From UBA7803 sp963822255 (lineage in GTDB: Bacteria; Pseudomonadota; Gammaproteobacteria; Pseudomonadales; Azotimanducaceae): a stretch of DNA of 64,000 nucleotides. This document shows, one piece after another, positions 8,274 through 18,226 of the stretch. Under the pieces are notes generated by a model, which searched no databases, was not told where the DNA came from, and saw only the letters and a program-made list of their open reading frames with translations. The stretch is taken from the NCBI GenBank assembly GCA_963822255.1, contig CAWGGV010000008.1, forward strand, positions 1,725,349 through 1,789,348, written 5' to 3'. Each line of letters begins with the position of its first letter. The first letter of the stretch is position 1. A program made the position numbers and the translations under genes.

Positions 8274-9197
8274 GTGCCACTCGACAACGACACGAAGAAC
8301 GTTCTCGACATGCTCGAGAGCCTGGGCATGAAGGATCTGGCCGACCTCACGCCCGACGAGGCCCGCAACCTCCAGCTCACCCCGCCACCGGCAGTACCCA
8401 CCCCGGTGGGGGATGTGGAGAACAAGCAGATTCCCGGCCCCGACGAGGACATCGCGCTGCGCATCTACCGCCCGCAGAGCAAGGGCGCCAGCGGCGCGCT
8501 GGTATACTTCCACGGCGGCGGCTGGGTCATCGGCGACCTGGACAGCCACGACGAGACCTGCCGTAAGCTGTGCCGGGGCGCTGACATCACGGTAGTCTCC
8601 GTGCACTACCGGCGCGCTCCCGAAACCACATATCCCGGCGCCGCCGAGGACTGCTATGCGGCGACTGCCTGGGTTGCCGGCCACGCCGGTGAGCTCGGCA
8701 TCGACGCGGCACGCCTCGCCGTCGGCGGGGACAGCGCCGGCGGCAATCTGGCGGCGGCGGTGGCCCTGATGGCACGGGACCGCGGCAGTCCGCCGCTGCG
8801 CTTTCAGCTTCTGATCTATCCCGTCACCGCCGCCGACTTCGACACCGGCTCGTACCGGGACAATGCCGAAGGCTATCTGCTGAGCCGACGCGCCATGCAA
8901 TGGTTCTGGGACCAGTACGTGCCGGACGCGGGCGAGCGCCGGGAGCCTTATGCCGCGCCCCTGCTCGCCAGCTCTCATCGGGGTCTGCCGCCGGCCCTGG
9001 TGCAGACGGCGGAGTTCGATCCGCTCCGGGACGAAGGCGAGGCCTATGCCGCGGCCCTCCGGCAGGCAGGCGTGGAGGCGACGCTGACCCGCTATGACGG
9101 GCTGATCCACGGTTTCTTCGGCATGCAGGACGCCGTCGCCGCCGCCAGGCCGGCCCTCGACGAGGCAGTGACCGCCCTGGTCGCCCATCTGTCCTGA
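8274..9197 (+). CDS. alpha/beta hydrolase, HSL-type (family IV) esterase
   Basis: This is a hormone-sensitive-lipase-type carboxylesterase. The oxyanion motif HGGGW is at residues 80-84 and the nucleophile elbow GDSAGGN has Ser154. The aspartate of EFDPLRDEGE and the histidine of DGLIHGFFG complete the triad. I chose GTG at 8274 because a strong AGGAG ribosome site lies 8-12 bases upstream; the longer frame has none. The length, 307 residues, fits family IV enzymes. The natural ester is unknown. Confidence 0.92.
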   Translation: MPLDNDTKNVLDMLESLGMKDLADLTPDEARNLQLTPPPAVPTPVGDVENKQIPGPDEDIALRIYRPQSKGASGALVYFHGGGWVIGDLDSHDETCRKLCRGADITVVSVHYRRAPETTYPGAAEDCYAATAWVAGHAGELGIDAARLAVGGDSAGGNLAAAVALMARDRGSPPLRFQLLIYPVTAADFDTGSYRDNAEGYLLSRRAMQWFWDQYVPDAGERREPYAAPLLASSHRGLPPALVQTAEFDPLRDEGEAYAAALRQAGVEATLTRYDGLIHGFFGMQDAVAAARPALDEAVTALVAHLS

Positions 9198-9233
9198 CGC
9201 GGCCGGCAACCCAAACCATCATCGGAGCCCATC

Positions 9234-10187
9234 ATGATCTACGACAACATCCTCCAGACCATCGGTGACACGCCAATCGTCCGGTTGAACCATCTCGCTC
9301 CCGACCACGTGGAAATCTACGTGAAGATCGAATCGTTCAATCCCATGGCGTCGGTCAAGGACCGTCTCGCCTACGCGATCATCAAGGACGCCGAGGACTC
9401 GGGCGCACTGGCGCCCGGGCAGACCGTGGTGGAAGCGACCTCGGGCAACACCGGCATTGCCCTGGCCATGGTCTGTGCGGCGACCGGACATCCGTTCGTC
9501 GCCACCATGGCGGAAAGCTTCTCGGTGGAGCGCCGCAAGATCATGCGGGGGCTGGGTGCCAAGGTGATCCTCACGCCCGCCGCCGAGCGCGGCACCGGCA
9601 TGGTGAAAAAGGCCGAGGAACTCGCCGAGAAGCACGGCTGGTTCCTCGCCCGGCAGTTCGAAAACCCGGCCAACCCGGCTTACCACGCCTCCACCACGGG
9701 TCCGGAGATCCTCGAGGATTTCGCCGGCCGCCGGCTGGATTTCTGGGTCACCGGCTGGGGCACCGGCGGCACCTTGTCGGGCGCCGGCCGGGTGCTGAAA
9801 GCCGCCCGCCCGGACCTCAAGATCATCGTCGCCGAGCCGGAGCAGGCGGCCATGCTGTCGGGCAAGGACTGGAATCCGCACATGATCCAGGGCTGGACGC
9901 CGGATTTCATTCCCCAGGTGCTCGACCGCAACATCGGCGACAAGACCGTTCCCGTGAACCAGAACGAGGCCAGAGACAACGCCCGGGCGTTGGCGCAGCA
10001 GGAAGGCATCTTCGTCGGCGTCTCCGCCGGTGCGACTCTGACCGCCGCGCTGACCGAAGCCGAGGGCGCCCCCGCCGGAAGCGTCTTCTGCGTGATGCTG
10101 CCGGACACCGGCGAGCGTTATCTGTCGACGTTCCTGTTCGAGGGCATCAACGAAGGCTCCGACGACGACTGGCTGGCCACCCTGTAA
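9234..10187 (+). CDS. cysK: cysteine synthase A (O-acetylserine sulfhydrylase)
   Basis: This PLP enzyme makes cysteine from O-acetylserine and sulfide. It has 317 residues. The PLP lysine is Lys42 in NPMASVKDR, the substrate loop is TSGNTG (69-74), and the phosphate cup is GTGGTLSG (about 178-185). A GGAGCC site sits just upstream of the ATG. Length and motifs agree with CysK; CysM cannot be fully excluded from sequence reading. It stands alone, 36 bases after the esterase gene. Confidence 0.92.
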   Translation: MIYDNILQTIGDTPIVRLNHLAPDHVEIYVKIESFNPMASVKDRLAYAIIKDAEDSGALAPGQTVVEATSGNTGIALAMVCAATGHPFVATMAESFSVERRKIMRGLGAKVILTPAAERGTGMVKKAEELAEKHGWFLARQFENPANPAYHASTTGPEILEDFAGRRLDFWVTGWGTGGTLSGAGRVLKAARPDLKIIVAEPEQAAMLSGKDWNPHMIQGWTPDFIPQVLDRNIGDKTVPVNQNEARDNARALAQQEGIFVGVSAGATLTAALTEAEGAPAGSVFCVMLPDTGERYLSTFLFEGINEGSDDDWLATL

Positions 10188-10265
10188 CGCAACCGTCAGA
10201 GGCTTACCCGCCGTTCCGCCGTCGGCCACTGACCGCCGGCACCATGGGGTGCCATCCTGCACCCC

Positions 10266-10712
10266 ATGACCACCTCCCCCGCCATCGCCGCGATCGCCGC
10301 CGTCTTGTGCGCCGCCCTCGCCGCCACCGCCACGCGCGCCGCCGTCTATCGATGCGATGATCCCGGCGGTACCCCCCGCTTCAGCCAGTTTCCCTGCGGC
10401 AACGGCAGCCGGGTGGTCGTCGACCGGCTGGACACGGTGCACATGCCCGCTCTTTCGGACGCCGAGCGCGAACTGCTCGACGAGCTTCAACGGCAACAGG
10501 ACGCCGAGCGCAAAGCGCGTGCCCGGGCGCAGGCGCAAATGGCGCGGAGCGCGCAGGCCGAACGGAAACAGCGACGGCGGCGCTGCGACGCCGCCCGCAA
10601 GCAACGGGCCGCACTGGCGCAGAAGCGGCGCAAGGGCTACGGCATCGAGGAGGCTCGCGAGCTGGACCGCCGGAGCCAGGAGCTGGCAGCGGAGCTGAAG
10701 CAGAACTGCTGA
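10266..10712 (+). CDS. DUF4124-domain exported protein
   Basis: A 148-residue protein has a signal peptide (about 1-25), then the short DUF4124 pattern AVYRCDDPGGTPRFSQFPCG (25-44) typical of small exported gammaproteobacterial proteins. A long, highly charged Arg/Ala/Gln-rich helix (about 68-140) follows and likely forms a coiled coil. Four cysteines are visible after the signal. The function of the family is unknown. It converges with the YceI-like lipoprotein gene. Confidence 0.8.
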   Translation: MTTSPAIAAIAAVLCAALAATATRAAVYRCDDPGGTPRFSQFPCGNGSRVVVDRLDTVHMPALSDAERELLDELQRQQDAERKARARAQAQMARSAQAERKQRRRRCDAARKQRAALAQKRRKGYGIEEARELDRRSQELAAELKQNC

Positions 10713-10745
10713 GGCCGCGGGCAGTCAGTGGATGCCGCGACGCTG

Positions 10746-11519
10746 TCAGGGCGACCGTTCGGCGACCACCCGGACCCGGACGTCTACCCGATCCTCCACC
10801 TTCAGGCCGCCGCCGAGCACCGAGAACGGCTCGATGCCAAAGGCCGACAGCGCAAGCGCCAGCCTGGCGACTACCGTCAGCGCATCACCGTGCTCGACCA
10901 CCGCCGCCGGAAAGCTCACCCGTGACGTGGTGCCGTGCAGGGTCACGTCGGCCGTCACGTCAGGGTTCCACCGCGGGCCGGTCAGAGACACCGACGCGAT
11001 GACGATGTGGGGATAGCGGGCAACGTCCAGCAGGCGTTCCCCAAGCATGTTGTCCCGCGTGCCCTGCCGCGCCTGATCGGACACATCCGCCGAAAATGCC
11101 TCGCCTTCGGCCGCACGGGCAGCCGGCGGATCCACCTGCAGCTCGTTCGCAACCAGCTCCAGACGAAATCCGCTTTCAGCGGACGTGGCGCCGGCGCGGA
11201 TCTCTCCGCGCAGCGGCCCGACGATCACGTGGTTATGGCCAAGTCGCGCCAGCGGCCCGCCTCGGTAAACCAGAATCCGCACCTCCGAAGACGCGGGATC
11301 GATCTGGTAGCGCGGGCCTACGGCCGTTGCCGGCAACGGCGGCGCCTGCTCCGCCGATGCTGCTGCCGGGTGGGGGGCCGGTGGCCGCTCCGCCGCGGGC
11401 GCGGTGGTCTGACAACCGGACAGCGCCAGCAGCAGCGCCGGCAACACCAGCCAGGCGTCTTCTCTCCGCCCGCGTTTCTGATAGCTTGTGCAAGCCTTGC
11501 ACGCGGGAAAACGGCGCAT
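10746..11519 (-). CDS. yceI: YceI-like lipoprotein
   Basis: A lipocalin-like YceI domain (YQIDPASSEVRILVYRGGPLARLGHNHV and onward) is preceded by a lipobox LALSGC and a Pro/Ala-rich linker. YceI proteins bind isoprenoids or related lipids in the periplasm. The start is uncertain. The ATG at 11519 shares bases with the start of the divergent cytochrome b561 gene, so initiation nearer the hydrophobic segment (around 11450, GTG or TTG, with GGAGAG upstream) is more likely. A second YceI gene lies just beyond the cytochrome gene, making a YceI-b561-YceI group often linked to quinone or isoprenoid handling. Confidence 0.82.
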   Translation of the reverse strand: MRRFPACKACTSYQKRGRREDAWLVLPALLLALSGCQTTAPAAERPPAPHPAAASAEQAPPLPATAVGPRYQIDPASSEVRILVYRGGPLARLGHNHVIVGPLRGEIRAGATSAESGFRLELVANELQVDPPAARAAEGEAFSADVSDQARQGTRDNMLGERLLDVARYPHIVIASVSLTGPRWNPDVTADVTLHGTTSRVSFPAAVVEHGDALTVVARLALALSAFGIEPFSVLGGGLKVEDRVDVRVRVVAERSP

Positions 11520-12054
11520 GAGATGGCGGAACTCGGCGAAACGGTACGGCATCATAGCCCAGAGCTTCCACTGGTTCATCGCGGCCGCCATCGTCGTGCA
11601 AATCGGCATCGGCCTCTACGTGGACGGTCTCCCGCTCAGCCTCGAGCGCCTGCGCTGGGTCTCTCGCCACAAGTCCGTGGGTCTTCTGATCCTGGCCTTG
11701 TTCCTGCTGCGTCTGGCGTGGCGCAGTGTCGATCGGGCGCCTCGACTGCCGCGCTTCATGACGGCAGGTGAACGCGGCCTGGCAGCCGCCACCCACTGGT
11801 TGTTGTACGGGCTCGCCATCTCCGCCGCCACGTTCGGCTGGCTTCACGCCTCCGCCGCCGGTCTCGGCGCCAGCTTCTTCGGGCTCTTTCCGATTCCGGC
11901 GCTGATGTCGAAGAACGCCGAACTCTCTAAACAATTCGAGGTCATTCACGCAGGTCTGGTGTGGACCTTGGCGGCCGTGCTGGTGCTGCACGTGGGCGCC
12001 GCGCTACGCCACCTGTGGAAACGCGACGGCGTGTTCGGGCGCATGTTTCCGTGA
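11518..12054 (+). CDS. cytochrome b561
   Basis: This is a four-helix membrane cytochrome of the bacterial b561 family, which moves electrons between quinol and soluble partners. The 178 residues begin MRWRNSAKRYGIIAQSFHWF. Haem-ligand histidines are visible in QSFHWFIA, SRHKSVG, ATHWLLYG and EVIHAGLVW/VLHVGAAL. I chose ATG 11518 over an upstream in-frame ATG because RYG...HW is the usual family opening. It is followed 16 bases later by a YceI gene, a common pairing. Confidence 0.92.
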   Translation: MRWRNSAKRYGIIAQSFHWFIAAAIVVQIGIGLYVDGLPLSLERLRWVSRHKSVGLLILALFLLRLAWRSVDRAPRLPRFMTAGERGLAAATHWLLYGLAISAATFGWLHASAAGLGASFFGLFPIPALMSKNAELSKQFEVIHAGLVWTLAAVLVLHVGAALRHLWKRDGVFGRMFP

Positions 12055-12070
12055 GCTGAGGGAGATCCAC

Positions 12071-12616
12071 ATGAAGTCTTTGATCTGCGCGCTGGCTTCG
12101 CTGATGCTTTTCGCCGCCACGGCCGGACACTCCGAAGACTGCTTCGACGTCGGCCCGGACCAGGGCGAGGTCAGCTTTCAGATCGACCAGGCCGGGAGCA
12201 CGTTCAGCGGAACGTTCGAAAATTTCGGCGGCCGGGTCTGCATGAACGGCGCAACGGTCGAGCGCGTGGAGGCCTGGGTCGAGCCGGGCTCGGTGAAGGC
12301 CGGGCTTCCGGAGATCGAGGACGCACTGCGCGGCGACGAGTTCTTCGCTGTGAAGCAGCACCCGCGAGCCACCTTCGACAGCACCACCGTCGACAAAACG
12401 CCGGACGGCTACCTGGCTCACGGAACCCTGCAGGTGAAAGGGATCAGCAACCCGGTGGACGTACCGTTCACCCTTTCCGACGGCGCCGGCGGCCGCCGCG
12501 TCCAGGGTGCCCTCGAGCTCCATCGGCTCGACTTCGACGTCGGCACCGGCGAGTGGGCCGACACCCAGTGGGTCGGGGAAACCGCCACCGTGCAATTTGC
12601 CGGGCAGATCCCGTAG
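12071..12616 (+). CDS. yceI: periplasmic YceI-family protein
   Basis: A 181-residue YceI lipid-binding protein has a signal peptide ending near residue 21 (GHSED). The beta-barrel motifs VSFQIDQAGSTFSGTFENFGG and KQHPRATFDSTTVDK are followed by LQVKGISNPVDVPFTL. A GGGAGA ribosome site precedes the ATG. It is the second YceI in this locus and is likely co-transcribed with cytochrome b561. Unlike the lipoprotein copy it should be soluble in the periplasm. Confidence 0.9.
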   Translation: MKSLICALASLMLFAATAGHSEDCFDVGPDQGEVSFQIDQAGSTFSGTFENFGGRVCMNGATVERVEAWVEPGSVKAGLPEIEDALRGDEFFAVKQHPRATFDSTTVDKTPDGYLAHGTLQVKGISNPVDVPFTLSDGAGGRRVQGALELHRLDFDVGTGEWADTQWVGETATVQFAGQIP

Positions 12617-12681
12617 CCGACCGCTACGGCGCCGGCATTCCGCTATCATCGAGGCCCGCCAACCGCACCACGAGGTATCCC

Positions 12682-13907
12682 GTGTCGCAGCCAGCCACCG
12701 CCCCGACCTTCAGCTTCGACACCATCTTCTCACCGGAAGTCATCGCCGATCCGTACCCCATGTACCGGCAGCTCCGCGAGAACAGTCCGGTGCTCGAGTT
12801 GCCGGACGCGAATCTGGTGGTGCTCGCCCGCTATGCCGACGTCCAGACCCTGGTGCGCGACAAGCGCCTGGGCCACACCTTGTTCGGCAACCTCTCGGAC
12901 GAGGAGCGCGACCGCAGCTCGCCCATCCGGCCGTGGCGAACCTCGCCCGGACCATGCTGCTGCAGAATCCGCCGGACCACACGCGGCTTCGGGGGCTGGT
13001 GGTCAAAGCCTTCGACGCCCGCCGGGTTGCCGCCATGCGCGAGCGTGTCCGCACCATCGCCCACGAGCTCATCGACCGATTCGCCCTGCAGGCCGGCGGC
13101 GACCTCCGGGCATTGTTCAATCATCCCCTGCCGGTCATCGTGATCTGCGACATGCTGGGCATTCCGGAGGAAGACCGGGCCCAGTTCGTTCAGGGCACGC
13201 GCATCTCCGGCCGGCTGATCGATCCCAGCCCCATGACGGCGGAGGAGCTCGCCCAGGCTGACGCCAGCACGGCCGAAAGCCAGGCCTACTTCGAGGCGCT
13301 CTGCGAGCGGCGGCGCCGGGAGCCCGAAGACGATCTGATCACCGCGCTGGTTCAGAGCGAGACCGAGCACGGCAAGCTCACCAAGGACGAGCTGACCTCC
13401 AACATCGCGCTGCTGTTCGCCGCCGGTCACGAGACCACCGTGAACCTGCTGGGCAACGCGCTGCTGGCCCTGTACCGCAATCGGGAGCAACTGGACATCC
13501 TGCGCGGTGACCTCTCGCTGATGCCGGACGCGGTGGAGGAGTTTCTGCGCTACGACAGCTCAGTGCAGCTCACCGGCCGCGACGCGCTGGAAGATACCGA
13601 GATCGCAGGGGTAAAGCTGCCGAAGGGCCGAAGCGTGATCGCCCTGCTCGGCGCCGCCAACCGCGACCCGGCGGCGTTCGACCGGCCCGACGAGCTGGAC
13701 GTCACCCGCAAGGGCGTGAAGCCGGTGTCGTTCGGCGGCGGCATCCACCACTGCCTCGGTGCCCAGCTCGCGCGGCTGGAAGCGGCGGAAGCCCTAGCGG
13801 CACTGTTCCAGCGGTTGCCGAACCTGGAGCTGTCGGAGCTCGAATCGCCCCAATGGAAGCCGACGATCACCTTGCGGGGCGTGACCTCCCTGCCGGCGCG
13901 GTGGTGA
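12682..13907 (+). pseudogene. cytochrome P450, frameshifted near codon 85
   Basis: This is a bacterial class I cytochrome P450 split across two frames. The first part starts at GTG 12682 and runs to about 12935 (SFDTIFSPEVIADPYPMYRQ...). The rest reads from about 12925 in a different frame (AVANLARTMLLQNPPDHTRLR...). One base appears to be missing near 12920-12940. Downstream all hallmarks are intact: I-helix AAGHETT, K-helix EEFLR and the haem loop SFGGGIHHCLGAQ with the cysteine ligand. No redox partner gene is adjacent. It may be a sequencing error, since the rest is well preserved; otherwise it is a recent pseudogene. The substrate is unknown. Confidence 0.88.
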
Positions 13908-13923
13908 CGAGGGCCCATCCATA

Positions 13924-14090
13924 GTGGGAGCGACCTCATCCGCTGTGGGAGCGACCTCATCCGCTGTGGGAGCGACCTCCCGGTCGCGATCCGAACCTGA
14001 GTGGGAGCGACCTCCCGGTCGCGATCCGAACCTGAGTGGGAGCGACCTCCCGGTCGCGATCCGAACCTGACCGGATCGCGACCAGGAGGG
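13924..14090. repeat. tandem REP-like repeat array
   Basis: Five copies of GTGGGAGCGACCTC start at about 13924, 13945, 13966, 14001 and 14036. The first intervals are 21 bases (unit ending in ATCCGCT) and the last two are 35 bases (unit with CCCGGTCGCGATCCGAAC). The array ends in an inverted copy (CCGGATCGCGACC near 14070-14083) that could fold back on the last unit. It lies between the convergent P450 and groEL genes, where it may act as a shared transcript end. Similar GTGGGAGCGGCC repeats occur at 16183 and 20835. Confidence 0.85.
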
Positions 14091-14115
14091 CTCATTCACA
14101 GCAGGAATGTCAGCC

Positions 14116-15744
<1,629 letters not shown>

Positions 15745-15759
15745 GTGCGCGCTCTCTAC

Positions 15760-16053
15760 TTAATTGTCGTTGATGATCGCGAGGATGTCGGCTTCCCGAA
15801 GGACCACCAGCTCCTCGCCCTCGACGGTCACCTCGCTGCCCGCGAACTTGCCGAACAGCACCGAATCACCGGCCTGGACGGCCAGCACCCGGGTCTGCCC
15901 GGTCTGCAGCGGTTCACCAGGCCCCACGGCGAGCACCTCGCCGCGCTGAGGCTTCTCCTTGGCGTTGTCCGGGATCACGATGCCGCCGGCGGAACGCGAC
16001 TCTTCATCCTCCCGCCGGACCACGACCCGGTCGTGCAGAGGTTTCAGCTTCAT
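15760..16053 (-). CDS. groS: co-chaperonin GroES
   Basis: The 97-residue GroES forms the lid of the GroEL cage. The start MKLKPLHDRVVVRRED, the mobile-loop region ESRSAGGIVIPDNAKEKPQRGEV and the end DILAIINDN are typical. It is the first gene of a groES-groEL operon. A sigma-32-like promoter lies about 70 bases upstream of the start. Confidence 0.97.
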   Translation of the reverse strand: MKLKPLHDRVVVRREDEESRSAGGIVIPDNAKEKPQRGEVLAVGPGEPLQTGQTRVLAVQAGDSVLFGKFAGSEVTVEGEELVVLREADILAIINDN

Positions 16054-16120
16054 CTCTTTTCCTCACGAAGTTGCCGCTACGCGGGCGCCCCGGTCGGGGC
16101 GCCCTCCGATGAGCGAGCGC

Positions 16121-16153
16121 TTTATTGGGGGCGATCAGGCAGGTTTCAAGGGG
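16121..16153 (-). promoter_or_regulatory. sigma-32 (heat-shock) type promoter for groES-groEL
   Basis: On the minus strand CCCCTTGAAA (16153-16144) is followed after 12 bases by CCCCCAATAAA (16131-16121). This closely follows the RpoH consensus CTTGAA, then 13-17 bases, then CCCCAT-T. Measured from CTTGAA to CCCCAATA the gap is 14 bases. Transcription would begin near 16115, leaving a leader of about 60 bases. No CIRCE (HrcA) inverted repeat was seen in the interval. Confidence 0.8.
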
Positions 16154-16182
16154 CGGGAACGATCGATCGTGAAGTATCGATC

Positions 16183-16285
16183 GTGGGAGCGGCCTCCCGG
16201 CCGCGATGCCGGAAGGATCGCGGCCGGGAGGCCGCTCCCACAGGTCCGCTCCCACAGGGCGCTCCCACAGGCCGCTGCCACAGGG
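16183..16285. repeat. REP-type hairpin and degenerate repeats
   Basis: GTGGGAGCGGCCTCCCGGCC... at 16183-16207 is matched by its exact reverse complement at 16217-16241 around a 9-base loop, a 25-bp perfect stem. Three further degraded copies of the CGCTCCCACAGG end follow at about 13-14 base spacing up to 16285. It lies between the aspartokinase stop and the groES promoter on the same strand, so it could end ectoine-operon transcription before the groES promoter. There is no T-run, so a standard intrinsic terminator is not claimed. Confidence 0.85.
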
Positions 16286-16295
16286 GCGACTCCGG

Positions 16296-17778
16296 TCAGG
16301 CCACCTGGACGGACGAAGGGCTGCCGCGGTTGATTTCTTCCACGGCGCGTTCGTGGAGCGCGACGGTGGCGGCCTTCATGTCGGCTTCGTCCACTACGAA
16401 CTTGATGTCCACGGCGCGCATGGACTGATGCACGGCCAGCACGTTGATGTCCGCTTCGGCCAGCGCCGATACGCACTTCGACAGCAGGCCGGACACGTCC
16501 AGGTTGCTGCCGACGGCGGCGACGATGGCCACCCGCCGGACCGTCACCAGCGCGTTCGGGAACGCCTCCTCCAGCTCGCGCTCGATGCGCTTGGCGTTCT
16601 TGAGGCTGGTGGCGAGGTAGTAGGTGATGGAGTTGGCGTTGCTCTCACGGGTCACCGTGCGCAGCTTGTAGCGGTCGAGAATGCGTTGGATGCCGAACGC
16701 GTGACCGGCGCGGTCGACGATGTCGTGGCTGAAGAACTCCACCGCATAGACGCCGCGGCGCCCGGCGATGATCTCCACCCGCGGGTGCTCCGACTGGTAG
16801 TCGGCCTCGATCAAGGTGCCCGCGTGATGGGGCTCGAAGCTGTGGCGCACCCGGAGCGGAATCGCCGCCCGACGCAGGCACTGGGCAGCGCCCGGATGGA
16901 TGGCCTCCATCCCCAGCACCGACAGCTGATCCGCCACGTCGTAGTTGGTGCGACCGATGGCCAGCGCCTTGTCCGCGCCGACCACCTTGGGATCCGCGCT
17001 GCACAGGTGGTATTCCTTGTGAATGATGGCCTCACGGGCCCGGGTGACCGACGCCATGCGGCTGAACGTGATCTCGCTGTAGCCCCGGTCGTAGGTGGCC
17101 ATCAGGCCTTCCGTGCACTTGGCGTAGCCGGTACAGATGGGTAGCTCGCGCTCCAGATCGTACTGGGAGATCTTCTGCTTGAGGTGCTCTTCCAACGGCA
17201 GGCTTTCCATCTCGCCCCACCCGGAGAGGTCGACGAAACGGGCGTTGACCCCGTGCCGGCGCATGAGCAGCGCGGTGTTGTGGGCGCTGTGTACCTCGCC
17301 GAGCGCGGCCAGCACCTCGCGCACCGTGCCGAGGTGCGCTTCCAGGTGAAAGTGCCCCGACGAGCAGAGGCTCTGCAGGTCCTCCAGGGTATGGCGTACC
17401 TCCGACACGCGCTGGCGGATGAAGCCATCGGCGTCGCGCACGTCGTCTTCGTGATCGAAGATCGTGGCGTTCAAGGCACACATGTGGGCCAGGGTCTTGT
17501 CGAGAGCCTGCTGCCACAAGCCCTCCTCCTCGGACTCGTTGAACAGGGCGTAGACGCCGGGGTCGCCCGAGTGCTTGTGCTCGAGCAGCATGTCCGTGAC
17601 GCCGGCATAAGCGGACACCACGAAGATGCGCCGGTACAGCTCTTTGCCCCGCAGGTTGCCGATGAGCACGGAGCTCATCAGCTCGTTGACCCGGGACATC
17701 GAGGTTCCGCCGATTTTCTCGACGGTGTGTCGTTCGAGTTGCGGGGTGATCTCCTTCTTTGCGCATTTTCTTCGACAT
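16296..17778 (-). CDS. ask: ectoine-operon aspartokinase (Ask_Ect), start region irregular
   Basis: This aspartate kinase is of the type dedicated to ectoine operons and supplies aspartyl phosphate. The bulk (467 residues from the ATG at 17699) carries EIIAGRRGVYAVEFF and two ACT-like stretches near the C-terminus. The catalytic lysine motif HTVEKIGGTSM lies just upstream of that ATG and is in frame, but no NTG start codon precedes it before a stop. An ATG at 17778 (MSKKMRKEG) with downstream continuation would fit if one base were removed in the AAAGAAGGAG run (17750-17760). A true frameshift or a sequence error is likely, so treat the 5' end as unresolved. Confidence 0.85.
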
Positions 17779-17822
17779 CTTTCCCGAGAAACTGATACGT
17801 GCCGGTCCTTTGCCTGAGTGGA

Positions 17823-18224
17823 TCAATCCACTTCCTCGGCGTTCAGCACGTACGCGCCGTCCTTGTCGTGAACCTCGTTGCCGCGGACCGGCGGGTTGAA
17901 CACGCAGACCACCACGAAATCCTCATCCGGGCCCACGCGCAGCGCATGGCGGTCGTGCTCGTTCAGCGCGTACATGGTTCCCGGCTCGATGACGTGCTTC
18001 TTGCCGGTGCCCTTGTCTTCGATCTCCGCACGTCCGGAGATGCAGTAGACGGACTCCAGATGGTGCTTGTACCACATGTGGGTTTCGGTCCCCGCGTACA
18101 GGGTGGTGATGTGGAAGGAGAAACCCATGTCGTCGCCCGCCAGCAGCAACCGCACGCTGTCCCAGGTCTCGGACTTGGTGTGTCGTGGCGAATCGCGTAG
18201 GTCGTCGAGCTTTATGATCAGCAT
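17823..18224 (-). CDS. ectC: L-ectoine synthase
   Basis: This cupin-fold ectoine synthase closes the ring of N-gamma-acetyl-diaminobutyrate to give ectoine. It has 133 residues beginning MLIIKLDDLRDSPRHTKSET. The metal-binding region TETHMWYKHHLESVYCISGRAEIED is visible, with the later HALRVGPDEDFVVVCVFNPP. I chose ATG 18224, the family start, although the frame is open further upstream inside ectB. It is two bases after the ectB stop. Confidence 0.96.
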   Translation of the reverse strand: MLIIKLDDLRDSPRHTKSETWDSVRLLLAGDDMGFSFHITTLYAGTETHMWYKHHLESVYCISGRAEIEDKGTGKKHVIEPGTMYALNEHDRHALRVGPDEDFVVVCVFNPPVRGNEVHDKDGAYVLNAEEVD

Positions 18225-18226
18225 GA

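Noticed and set aside
11517..11520. True divergent start overlap of the YceI lipoprotein and cytochrome b561
   Set aside because: Two starts sharing CATG would leave no room for ribosome sites; the lipoprotein more likely starts further inside its frame.
13924..14090. Possible CRISPR array
   Set aside because: The units are nearly identical throughout with no unique spacers, and no cas genes occur; REP-like tandem repeats explain it.
16054..16295. CIRCE (HrcA) element before groES
   Set aside because: No TTAGCACTC-N9-GAGTGCTAA-like repeat is present; only the sigma-32-like promoter and a REP hairpin are seen.
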